Below are positions 1 to 10,690 of a stretch of 64,000 nt of DNA, in pieces; position 1 is the first letter of the stretch, and the number at the start of each line of letters is the position of its first letter. The notes beneath the pieces were generated by a model. The model saw only the letters and a program-made list of their open reading frames with translations. It had not been told where the DNA came from and did not search any database. Origin of the DNA: Tribonema minus. Lineage: Eukaryota > Sar > Xanthophyceae > Tribonematales > Tribonemataceae. The DNA lies in assembly GCA_017506865.1 (NCBI GenBank), contig JAFCMP010000279.1:744001-808000 (forward strand). Reading direction: 5' to 3'. A program made the position numbers and the translations under genes.

Positions 1-850
1 TGAGGTGCGTCAAGTTACAGTACATCTCTTGCTGCTGGTGGCGTGTGCGGCGGCGGCGGCGGCGGCTGGGCAAGCAGGAGGCCGATGTCGCAGTGAGCGC
101 GCGTGACGATCCATGCTGCTTGTGATGTATCACACGTGTATTGTTTATCACGAGACAGTGATGTTTGAAGTGCGTCAAGACATGGTACACCTCCAGCTAC
201 TGGGGCTGCGCGCTGCGGCGGCGGCGCGGCGGCTGGGCGAGCCGGAGGCGGATGTCGCGGTGAGTGCGCGCGTGAAAAACCATGTGCTGCCTGTGATGTA
301 TGGCACGTATTGCTTTGTTCGCATAACAGTAAGGTTTGAAGTGCGTCGAGATACAGTCACCTCCAGCTGCTGGGGCTGCGCGCAGCGGCGGCAGCGGCGG
401 CGCCGCGGCTGGGCAAGCCTGATATGGACGTCGCGGCGAGCGCACGTTTGTCTTCAATGTACAATGTTTCTGATGTGTCACGTGTGTTTATCGTGAAGCA
501 TTAGGACTTGCGGTGCTTCAGGATGCACCATACCTGAGGTCTGGGGGGCGGGGAGGTGCTGCTGGAGGCTGCGCGCGGCAACGGCGGCACAGGCGTTGAG
601 CGAGGTAGAGGCGGACGTCACGACAAACACTTGCGCGGGTGTACTACTTTTTGTTGTTCACTTGCAGCTTTCATATTCTATCATTGTACGGTAGGGTCAA
701 TTCTATAAAGTTATTGTACTACACACGAGGTGTATGGCAGGAGGGGAAGGGGGGGGGGGGATAGGGGCTAATGGGGAAGGGGGGGGGGGGGGGCTAGCTG
801 GGGCCGCGCGCAGCAGCGACTGGGCGGCGAACGTCGCGGTGAGCGCGTGC
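1..850 (+). repeat. Degenerate tandem array of exon 3'-edge copies
   Basis: Five decaying copies of one exon 3' edge lie at about 5-105, 171-285, 340-455, 530-640 and 790-850, with a period near 165-170 for the first three. Each has a CTGCTGGGGCTGCGCG-like core, a GCGGCGGCGG stretch, GGCTGGGC, and a GA(C/T)GTCGCG end. The splice donor after that end reads GTGAGC, GTGAGT, GCGAGC, ACAAAC and GTGAGC in turn. The DNA between copies also repeats (TGTGATGTATCACACGTGT at copy 1; related text at about 290 and 470). Copies 4 and 5 are interrupted by G runs (741-795). Confidence 0.7.
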
Positions 851-1678
851 GCCGCGTAGCAACCTGCGCCATACGATCTCTCGTGTACCGTGACCGCACC
901 ACATCATGCTGCTCCAGTGAAATACACTGCGCGCTGTCGTCGCCGCGCTGCGGGAGTGATCAACCTGTGCGCGCCGCCTTGCATGCCTTCGCGGTGTCGC
1001 AGGGCGAGCTGGCGAGGCTGTGGGCAGCAGCGCTCAGCAAGACGCTGCTCGATGACAACAATGCGCGGCTCGGGACGCTGATCCAGGACCTGCAGCGGGA
1101 TGGCGCGGCATGCCTGGACTACTACAGCGACTCCTGGCTGGAGGTGGGTGCCCTTGAACGTTGGCAAAAGCCTGCAATTGCGAGTGGCTGCGTTGCGAAG
1201 CGGTCTACGGCAACGCTCGACTACTATTGCTAGCACATGCTGTGCAGTGCGTGTTGCTCTTGCTCGTCACTTCAGCAACTTACACCATGTGTGTGCGTCT
1301 TGTGACTCCTTAACCACCAATCCCGTTCATCAGTGATTCGTTGCTTCAGTTGCGTACGCCAGCAACCTGTGCGCGTGCATGTATAATTATACTTGCGTAT
1401 TTGAAGTGATGTCGTCGTTCACTGGCCAATCGAAACACGGCGCCACGCAACACCGCCACGCGCAGGACCTCCTCCGCACGACGCCGCTGCACCGCGTGCT
1501 CGTCCGTGCGGCGCACGAGGGCCCCGGCGGCACTGGCGCGGGCTCTCTCGCCGACGACCTCACGGAAACGGTTTTGGAAGAGGCGCTGCGGCTGGCCTCG
1601 GGAGGGATCGTGTGTGACAACAGGGACCAGGTCATGCGCGGCCTGTTTGAGGTGTTGCGCAAGTGCCCGCGGGAGTGA
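1..1678 (+). CDS. 3' part of an unrecognised intron-containing gene (left edge cut)
   Basis: Two exons are well supported. Exon 1003-1143 follows an acceptor ending in cag and has donor GAG|GTGGGT; it encodes 47 residues beginning GELARLWAAALSKTLLDD and ending YYSDSWLE. Exon 1466-1678 follows cgcgcag, begins DLLRTTPLHRVLVRAAHEG, and ends at TGA 1676-1678 with LRKCPRE. Both are in phase 0. An upstream exon edge coding LLGLRAAAAARRLGEPEADVA lies at about 197-261 with donor GTGAGT, but it belongs to a repeat array, so I cannot tell which copy is spliced. The product looks helical and I recognise no family. The 5' end is outside the window. Confidence 0.55.
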
Positions 1679-2080
1679 AAGCGCCAGCTGATGGGGTGTG
1701 CGTGGGTGGGGGCGAAGGGGGGGGGGGGGGGGGGTAATGGCGTGCTGTGCTGCGTGTCGGGCGCAGAGCCCTCCCTTGAGAGCGTGTGTGGGGGAGCAGT
1801 CAGAAGGCGCGCCCAGGAAGCGGCGACGATGCGTTCAGTGCTCGCCATTGCGACAGATGCGCACGCGGCGGCAGCGCTCAGACGCTGACATGACAGGTTG
1901 CGCCCCGCCCCATGCCTGATTGTCTCGCCTTGCCTGCTGACAGCAAGTAGCTATGGCGCAGCCAAACGTTGGAGGTGCATGCAAAACAAAATGCGATGCT
2001 TCAACCTCTCTGTGCCCTGGTGTTGCAAGAAGCTGTGTGGTGGTGCTGCATCATTTGCCTGTTGTACTTGGGATATCTTT

Positions 2081-2400
2081 GTAGTATGCTGCAAGTGGCG
2101 TGTGTGTGGTCCCTTTCAGGTGCAAGTGGCCGCTCACAGACTGCATCAGTACGTGCGGCTTTGCGTATCTGCGCGTTGCTCAATCTGCATTATCGCGCAT
2201 CTGCGCGTTGTAGTATGCTGCAAGTGGCGTGTGTGTGGTCCCTTTCGGGTGCAAGTGGCCGCTCACAGACTGCATCAGTACGTGCGGCTTTGCGTATCTG
2301 CGCGTTGCTCAATCTGCATTATCGCGCATCTGCGCGTTGCTCAATCTACGTTGTCGTTCATCTGTGCGTTGCTCAATCTGCGTTGTCGTGCATGGTGTTC
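2081..2400. repeat. 130-base tandem repeat with shorter decayed units
   Basis: Positions 2081-2208 and 2211-2338 are nearly identical: both contain GTAGTATGCTGCAAGTGGCG, GGTCCCTTTC(A/G)GGTGCAAGTGG and ACTGCATCAGTACGTGCGGC. A shorter unit, GTTGCTCAATCTGCNTT.TCG, then repeats several more times to about 2395. The near identity indicates a recent duplication. Confidence 0.85.
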
Positions 2401-3671
2401 TTGTTGACCTGCTGGACCGCTGTTTCAGCACCAACGGCAGTTGCTTCAAGCACGCATGTAATGAGATGGTCTGCTCCAATCACAGAGCCACAAGCTGATT
2501 GACTTTGATATTCTGATGCGGCGCTGAACTGGCTGCGTCCCTAAAATGGAGTCCTCCCTTAGCCCCCTTCACCCATTCCGCCTACCTCGCGCATCGTCAG
2601 CGCATACATGCACGTGAGTGGCAGCATGTGCTCCTGCGAACACAAAGTGCGCCTGCATGGCAAGGTGCACAAGTGCACGTATCCTCTGCACAGCCCGCAG
2701 AGTGACATCACCTCTCGGCAAGCTCAATTTTTGGGTGATAGAAATACCAAACCAGGTCCAGTTGTCAAGTGCCTGGGTTAGGATGCCCATTGGGTCAACA
2801 AAACACAGAAATGAAAAATCAGTTCAGGCGCCAAAGCACGGGCGCCATGCCAACTGACGTAGCCCAAATGCGGTGAGCTACCATGCAAGCAGACGGTCAG
2901 AACCCATAGCCGCATCACGCGTCTGATTGCATTGCGTCCAGCTAGCGCAACAACTTCAAAAGTAGTATACCTTGATTTTAATACTTGTATCTCTAGAGCA
3001 GTAGACCTCAATATTGTGATCCTTCAGGAGTAGTAGACCTCGTTGTTGATGCAAGTATACCGATGATGCAATTGGCTATGAGTGGTCATGTGCGCAACAG
3101 AGCATTCATAGTCTTTAAGAGCAGCAGCCCACAGGTGAAATGGGTTGCTGTCCAGCTGTCGTCTGGGCGACCTTGCCTTGCGCCATCACGGCATGACGAT
3201 AAACAATGCCAGCAAGATTGTGCAGCTTTGGTATGAATCGCATTAAAGGGAGGCAACGCACAGATGATCATTTCGCTGAGCAGTGCTCAGCAGGAGTTGT
3301 AACATGCACACATCTTCATGTAGAACGCGTCGTCTGTGGCGTCTCTCCCATTCGGCCAGCAGCGACACCTGCACTTCCCTGACATGGTGTCCCCTGAACT
3401 CCAATCTATCTACTCGCAAACGCACACCATGTCGCGCGCCCGACATGCCACTCTTTGGACAACACTTTCGCCGCAGCAAGACCGTCCGGCCAACATTTCC
3501 CCAGGGGCTCAGACGCAAAGCACAGGTGCTTGCAGGACAAGATGCCGTTTTGGGACTCACCCTGCAAAGCGTCTGCACTCTGTGCTGGTTGTTGACTCAC
3601 GCTCTCGCTCTGTTCAACTCGATACATGCCCCCCCCCCCCCACCCCCCCGCTCTTCTGTCAAGATCCACCA

Positions 3672-3940
3672 CGAAGCTCAGCGGGGGAAAACTGGCTTCA
3701 GCACTCGCACACTAGCAATTTGTTGGATGACAAACGCTCTCTATGACCTTAAGTCCGACACAAAGAAGCTCAGCCGGGGAGAACTGGCTTCGGCGCTCGC
3801 ACACTGGTGGCAGGTTGTTGGATGGCAAACCCCCTGAACCCCCTCTCTGACTCAAAACATGTACCCCCGGTCTTTTGTGAAGGATCGCGAGAAAGCTCAG
3901 TGCGGGGAAAACTGGCTTTGGTACTCGCGCCGCGATTGGT
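3672..3940. repeat. Three-copy diverged direct repeat
   Basis: A GAAGCTCAGC.GGGGA(A/G)AACTGGCTT unit followed by CTCGCACACT or CTCGCGCCGCG occurs at about 3672, 3770 and 3890. Partly shared flanks (GTTGGATG(A/G)CAAAC at 3722 and 3818) suggest a unit of about 95-120 bases. Confidence 0.6.
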
Positions 3941-4530
3941 CTGGACTGTGCGCCCCAAGCTATGGGTACCACACTGCGATGCTGATAGGGATTACAGTCT
4001 GAATGGCCATTGCTTGTCTGATATTTTGCGCATGCGTAGCCTCTACACGGTACGCGCGCTGCATTGCAGCAGCAGCCGCCGACAACTTGCTCTTGGGCAC
4101 ACGGGGGTGGGACTTGAAATCGGTCAGCTTGGTGACCCTCTCCTGAAAACGCGAAGAGCAGCACAGCACAAAGCAGCAGCCCGGTCAGCAAGAGTGCCAA
4201 CCTTGAAGTTCGATATTGAACTCGCCAACACTGCCAAGAGGGCAGGCAGGCAGTCGCAGCAGCGGCGAGCAAGGCTGTAACTTCAGCACCGCTTGCTGCT
4301 ACGTCTACATGTGCGGTCAGGTGGCACGTGCACAATGTCACAAGCCTGGAGGTGCAGGACTGTGGACGACCCAAAAATGAACACTCATCAAGTATGATAT
4401 GGTGCAATGCCTGCGTCAACGACACTCGCGCTGGATGCAGCAGCAAATCCACGCATCGACGAAAAGCTCACCGGCAATCGACGGTGTCTAGTGTTGTTTC
4501 GTATGTCGTATCTGGAACGCCGTGGCGCCG

Positions 4531-7396
4531 TCACAGAGCGATGAGCGCGCTGCCGGCAGTGTCAACGGCGGCAGGGCTGGCCTCAGCGCAATTGGCCGCA
4601 GTGTCGTCGCCGCCGCCGTCGCCCACATTAGCGGCAGTGGCAGCGGCGACGGCAGTGGCGGCGGCAGATTCATCGGCGGGGGCGGCGGTGGGAGCAGCGG
4701 CAGCGGTACCAGCTGAAACGGGTCCGGCAGGGGGGCTGAGTGGTTGCGCGCTGCCATTGGAGCTGCAGGGGAAGCGCGGCAGCCAACAAGTGGCAGTGAG
4801 GCATCGGCTACAGTCTCATGCAGAAATGCGTGGGCACTGTTTGCCGGAGAAAGCCAACTTCAACAATACGTGCGTGTTTACCGTGGCCGGAAAGGGGCGA
4901 CCAGTGGTGCAGCGCAAAGGGCATGCTTCTACGATCGCAATATGCGCACGCGCGTGATTGTTGAGCAGTGCAGCTGCGCGAGCCAATGCGTGTGTTGGCC
5001 AATGTGGGTGACAGCTGCGTGTGTGCGTCACGGCGCCGCTAGCGCAGTCACAAGGGCTCATGCATCTCAGAGTGATCAAGCATTTCTGATGTGCCTCTGA
5101 GGTTCTGGTCAGTGCGAACGTACCTCGCGCGCTGCTCGGAGGGCACATCAGCAGCCACTGCGGAGTCCGCTGATGGCACCGCCGCAGTCTGATGAAACGC
5201 GCCCATGGCTTCATGGATGACGGCCATGGGTCGTGCCTGCCGAGTCAACGAGGCAATCAGCCCCACTGCCACTGGGTGCACCGCAGACGCACGGACCTGC
5301 GCAAGCAACGATGCAGCAGTGCGGTCAGTAGCGCCGCCGAGATCGCTGAGCAATGCTGCACATGACTGCAGCGGCAAACCAGCACGTAGGCGTCATGAAA
5401 TCAGCACACGTTGGTGAGTAGCGAGCACGGGGGATCTGTGCAACCTGCATGACCATTGCTCGTTATCATTCTGAACATTGTGATACCCGTAGGGATAACG
5501 TGGGTATGCCTGCACTGCGTGCCCACTACTACAGCGGGACGCTCTGCAGTACACAAGTCATGACAGATTGCGGTCACAGCATTGTAGCATCATCACACAC
5601 CTCGGAAGCATGACGACCAATGATCATTGACCACGACTGGCAGATACGCATCAGTACCAGCTGCCACAGTGCGCGCCTCTCAACTACATGCCTCAAAGCC
5701 GACCCTAAGCAAGTAGCTGCCGTGTGGACAAACGGACCGCCAATGGCTTTTGCACAGCAACACCCAAAAGATCAGGCTGCAGTACTCACCAGATCTGCGT
5801 ATCCAGTCAGCGCCTCTTTTGCCGTTGCAAAGTCCGTGCACACGGCGCCGATGGCAGCCTGTGCGCGGTGTGCCAGCTAAGTAGCTGCCGTGTGGACAAA
5901 CGGACCGCCAATGGCTTTTGCACCGCAACACCCACAAGATCAGGCTGCAGTACTCACCAGATCTGCATATCCAGTCAGCGCCTCTATTGCTGTCGCAAAG
6001 TCCGTGCACACGGCGCCAATGGCAGCCTGTGCGCGGCGTGCCAGCTCTGCAGCAGCGGGAGGCAGCTCTTGGGCCGACGCAGCCGGGGGTGCGACGCCGT
6101 CGTTCACCGGGCCGACAAAAGGGTGCTCTTGAACCACCGCAGACGTGCCGCCGCTGTCGCCCTCAACGAGACGCTCAAGAGGCTCTCTGCCAGGCGTGAA
6201 GGGGGGTGCGCTGCCAACAATGGGGGGCTCTCGGGCTGAGGCAGAGGAAAGCGTGCTGCCGTCACGTTCGGCGGAAACGGGCTCGTAAGCCGGCACAGAA
6301 CCGGGCGCGCTGCCGTCAGCTTCGAGGCGGCGCCTGTTGTCAGCGCGATCGTCTGTGCCGTCAGCAGTTGGTGAAGCCGCGCGCTTGGCTTGGGTCAGCG
6401 CAGGCACTCCTGCTGGCTCCTGGGAACCTGACGGCACACGCGCCGCAGCCCCCGGCGCACCTGCGGACGCCGCTGTGGCCTTGCTGCTGCTGCCACCACG
6501 CCGGCCGCGGCTGCTATCTCGACTAGAGCTGCCGCCGCCGACGCCATCGCCGCCGGTACTGTTGCCACCATCACCGCCACGGGTGCTCGGGGCTTGCATG
6601 AGCACATGCGCAGGGACATGTGCCCGGGTGGCGCGCTGCTGCTTCGAGTGACGGGTCAGCCATCTGTACCAGACGCAATAATCAATTGTACATGAATTGT
6701 CAGTAGATGCTTGTGATCATCAATGAGAGGTAAAACACAAAGCGTGAAATGAGCCGGCCAGGTGTGCCAGACGCAATAACCAATGTACATGAATACCCCT
6801 TGCGAAGCGAAATTAATAAAAGTACATGAATAGTAAGAAGGATGCTTGTGATCATCGTTGAGAGGCGGCCAGGTGTACCAGACGCAATAAGCAATGTACA
6901 TGAATACCCCTTGCGAAGCGAAATTAATAAAAGTACGTGAATAGTAAGAAGGATGCTTGTGATCATCGTTGAGAGGTAAACACAAAACGTGAAATCAGCC
7001 AGGTGTTCTGTGTGTCGAACAAGTTCTCGAACCCTCGATCGACAACACTTGCCTTTCGTCGGCCCGGAGCATGTTCAGGCTGTCGAAGACGTTACGGCTT
7101 GGCAGGTAGTTCAGCCATGGACGCAGGTCGCAGGCGCGCATACTGCCGCTGCTGTCCGGCCAAAGTAGCTTGTACTGCGTGATTTTGTCACGCCTGCCCG
7201 GTTCATCGAAGCGAAGGCATCCCCACACCCAGCTCTCCGCCCTTTCCTCATTGGGGTGTGACCACTTGCGAATGTGGCAGAGAATCCACTGCTGCCCATC
7301 GCTGCCTGCTTCACAAGCGTCCAGCGAGTACTTGGAGGCTTCGGCACGATCCAGCGCCTCAAAATATATAGGGGAACGGCGTGCCGGCTCGCGCGG
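4531..7396 (-). CDS. Unrecognised four-exon gene, C-terminal part
   Basis: Exons on the minus strand are 7396-7053, 6663-5958, 5365-5124 and 4762-4531 (TGA 4533-4531). Phases agree at every junction: AAAG|GCAAGT to TACAG|A, CTG|GTGAGT to GCAG|TCA, and GAG|GTACGT to GCAG|C. The first exon encodes a compact aromatic-rich segment (QQWILCHIRKWSHPNEE, ESWVWGCLRFDEP, QYKLLWPDSSGSMRACDLRP). The second is Gly/Ser/Ala-rich and ends AIEALTGYADL. The last is low-complexity Ala/Pro/Thr. The Trp-rich part could be a small reader-type domain, but I cannot name a family. The intron after 7053 uses a GC donor. The true start is not found; further exons probably lie between 7400 and 10600. Confidence 0.55.
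5709..6050 (-). repeat. Tandem copy of exon 3' end plus donor
   Basis: Positions 5709-5879 repeat 5880-6050 with few differences. The right-hand unit contains the real 3' end of the exon and its donor (exon end 5958, GTGAGTACTG). The left-hand unit repeats the same coding end and the same donor (GT at 5789-5788) inside the intron. Confidence 0.9.
6661..6990 (-). repeat. Tandem copies of an intron 3' end (acceptor region)
   Basis: The acceptor stretch that on the minus strand reads TTGCGTCTGGTACAG just before 6663 recurs in the intron at about 6768-6790 and 6880-6900. The units are about 118 bases long (GAAGCGAAATTAATAAAAGT, GGATGCTTGTGATCATCGTT). The two intron units are almost identical. 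In the copies the AG is altered to AC (GG(C/T)ACAC). Confidence 0.85.
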
Positions 7397-10300
7397 CTAG
7401 CTTGAGGTGTTCGGCTAGAGGAAGCGCAGCCATGATGCTGTCGGGGCGTGCGTGCCCAATATCGCTGCTTTTGTGTCCCACACTTCAATGCACGAACCCC
7501 CATTTTTTTCCATCGGCGTTCTATTTTTGAGCCCTCGGGCGTCAGCGGTTGTGACGCCCTGACAACTTCGATTCCCGTTGATGGCACGACACAGATGCCG
7601 ACGACAAACAAACAGACAGACCTGGTAGTCAGCATGCTGTACCTTTCCGCTACACACACTGCATCGCGAGCTGCGCGGGGGGGGGGGGGGGCCCTAATCA
7701 CCCGTCGTCGCGCGAAGCCATGCACGGATAGAAGCTGCCCAGACGGACTGCATCCATGCGGCTTGGATGATAGTGATAGTGCTTGAAGTAGAAGCGTCCC
7801 GTTCATTTCGCAGCACGACCTGAATCCCGAAGCGCGACGAACGAAAACTACTCCAGATTGCTCAAGCAGCTAAGCTGGAGACGAGAGGGCAGTGCCGCAA
7901 TGTTCTGAAGCTGTCGTGAGCTGGGCCATTCATCTAGATGCCCGATATCTGGCCATCCATGTCAGGTGAGCAAGCATATATTATGGTAGCTGGCAATTCC
8001 TGAGTATATATGAGGTTAGGCATCGCCAATGTGTCCTCCTGGTCACAATACCTGGCGCTGTCTGACAGCGTCTTGTATGCATGCATTTCAGTATGCGAAG
8101 GCGGAATGACTGGGACGTCGGACGAGGCAGTACGCAGGCCAGACTCACGTTCGCGCGGATGGGTACTTTGAGACCGGTTCCACAATCAGCGCGCGGGCCC
8201 GGCCGCGCGTGTGGGAGTCTGTTTTGGCTGCTGCGTTCGCGCGCCTCTGCATGACTCAAAGCTTACTCATATAGTGAGTTGGTTGCCGCTCCGAGCACCC
8301 GCCGCTGCGCGTTGCTGGCCAGGTGGAGAAGTTACACACAAGGTTCACGCCACTCCCTGATGCGCTGAATCCCCCGATGTCTTACTCGCAGTCACTCTGT
8401 CTGGTGCCATCTGGCTGTGTACTTCACGGCTGATCAGTTGCGGCGCAACCTGTGCTTGGCAAGATGACAGAACGCAGGTCCAGGCTTACGTCAGCAGTAT
8501 GAGAGGCGCCTGGATACGGTTTCATGTCAGCGCGCGGTGCAAACCTCGGCCTGCTGCATGGGAGTTTTGCTCAGGCTGCAGCGTTCGCGCGCCTGTGTGT
8601 GCTCAAAGCCGACGTGGTCATTCGGTTGCCTGTCCCAGCGCCCCGCCTGCTGCGTTCTTGGCCAGGTGGAGAAGTTACACACAAGGTTCATTCCACTGCA
8701 TGATGCGCTGCGTCCCCAAGTGCAGGTCGCTCGCAGTCTGGTCGTAGGTGGCACCTGGCCTCGCCATTGGACACTTGGGATGAAGATGCAATCCTATCTG
8801 CATAGGCTCTCGCAGAGTTTGATGCAATGGAGGTTCTGATTGCATCGCCTTGACGCGAATGCTGTACTGGTACCCTCATAATATGTGCATGCTTTCTGCC
8901 TGCCGCATGCCCCCTCTCGCCCCCTGTTCTGGGGGTGGGAGGGCGCTACAGGTTGTGGCAGCACTCGTCGACGTGCTGCATTGCCTCCTGACGCTCTCAA
9001 GGGTGCTCGCTGTCGTCGGAGGTGAGCGATGCTGCATGACTGCTCACTGTTGCGTATGTCTCACGATATTGTCAGGGCTAATCTGAAGGGCCACATTACT
9101 TGATGTCGCTATGAAATGAAGAACTTCATAAGGGCGAAGTAGTTGGGCCATCAGCATGGGATTCAAAGAGGCAGCGTGCAGACCAGTCTCTCATTTGTGG
9201 CGCCAGGGCAACCATATTGGTTCCTCAACCACTTCGTAACTGTGCCTAACACGAGTGGCCCATGCGCAGCTGCTTCGCATTATGCGCCCTTCTATACCCC
9301 ATCCAGCGCACATTGAGCAGGTTACCGGCACTGCCTGGTTCACAGCTGTGCACGTACGCATGCATGCACGACAGCTGCTGGCAGCATGTCATTGTAAACC
9401 GCTGTGCGTTGTGTGCGCCACTGTCAGGCAAGGTCAGCAAAGGTCACACGCCTTACAGGATTAGTTTTTGTGTCAGTGCTCACCAACAAATTTTCCCCAA
9501 GCACCTAAATGCTCAAGCGCTGACCCACCACCGTCTGTTGTGCGCGCTTTCTGTGTGTGCGTGCAGGTGTTCCGGGTCGTTGCCCTGACATATTATGGAG
9601 TACAAGCTACTAATCTGCTACCGAACAGGATGCAAGAGTGCTCAGAATGAGCACAGATGTTATTTGACAGGAGCGCGTGCTATTGGATCGCATGGAAACA
9701 GTTCATCCACGAAGTGTTGAGTGCTGATGCAGTCTTTGCTGAGTTCTCTGCATTTGCCCCGGAGTGCAATGTGAAGCACGCCTTTAAGCTTTTCCTAATG
9801 TTGAGCAACGCCCTTTTGAGTGTCTTGATGCGCTGTCTGACTGTTGTGCATCTGAGGAAGGCACACGCGTTGCGTGTCATAATCACACGCATTGTGATGA
9901 TTGTATGGATGCTGTGGGCATGCGAGGTACTTGCATCATGTTTCCATGCATCAATTCACGCATTGCGTGTCACGATCACGCTCATTACGGCTGCTATGGG
10001 CATGCGAGATTATGTGCTTTGCCGCAGTCCACACATCGATGCTCTGGAAGCATGCAATGCCAGCGGTATGTACATTGAAAGAGAGCATATCAGCTGCTGA
10101 CAACAGCTGCCTTGCTCATTTGCAAATGGATAATGCATACATGCACAGACACAGCACAGACACCTCACACGCAGAGTCAGCGGAAGCACGTTCATTCCAG
10201 TATAGTGATTCCATGTGCGTCACTGGGCAGCAATGCTGAGGACACTCATTGGTACCTGCGCTCAATGTCATGTGGGCTCCTTGCAAATGATCACTCTGCT

Positions 10301-10690
10301 TTGTTGCTGCGCCGGCCAAGAACTGACTCAACAAGCAAATTATGTACTTGCTGAGACCTAATTGGAAGTACATCTGCTGCGCTTGCGTCACGGTGTCCGT
10401 GACCCTGCTTCCCTCTTTGCGCAAGGAGCGCTACGCGCTCTTGCGTGCTGCTCGTGAACACTAGATTTGAACAAGAGCGTGGTGCTATGCCAGCGCCTGC
10501 GGTTACGCCCACAATAATGCAGGGCAACATCGCCCTGCATTGCCTGTTGGCTTTGAAGCAATCATTTGAGGGGGATGCAAGAGCGCAGCAGCATTGCCGA
10601 CGACCCGTGTCTGCGGCCGCGTGAAGCTATCCTCCTTCAGAAGCCTCTGAAATGCCCACATCTGAGCAAATGCGCCAACCAAACATTCTG
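7397..10690. other. Mostly unassigned stretch between two - strand genes
   Basis: Upstream exons of the gene ending at 4531 are expected here, but none can be fixed. A plus-strand exon-like piece at 8952-9021 (cag acceptor, GAG|GTGAGC donor, peptide VVAALVDVLHCLLTLSRVLAVVGG) is possible but isolated. Two diverged copies of a segment of about 190 bases lie at about 8180-8370 and 8515-8715 (shared GCGTTCGCGCGCCT and GCCAGGTGGAGAAGTTACAC). A tandem unit of about 100 bases is at 9862-10060. An open frame at 9657-10100 has hydrophobic stretches but no recognisable family. Confidence 0.4.
9862..10060. repeat. Tandem repeat of about 100 bases
   Basis: ACGC(G/A)TTGCGTGTCA(T/C)(A/G)ATCACGC, followed by GGGCATGCGAG and CATC-rich text, occurs at about 9866-9960 and again at about 9958-10055 with moderate divergence. 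Confidence 0.6.

Larger units (their letters stand above)
1679..4530. other. Gap between two convergent genes; tandem repeats, no supported gene
   Basis: This stretch separates the stop of the left-edge + gene from the stop of the - strand gene at 4531. It holds a G run (1718-1733), the 130-base tandem repeat at 2081-2338, and three diverged copies of a GAAGCTCAGC..GGGGAAAACTGGCTTC unit at about 3672-3735, 3768-3830 and 3890-3940. Open frames here have no conserved motif and I do not call them. Confidence 0.5.

Noticed and set aside
1..850. CRISPR-like array
   Set aside because: The repeats are long, degenerate and coding-related in a eukaryotic gene; no short exact repeats with unique spacers occur anywhere in the window.
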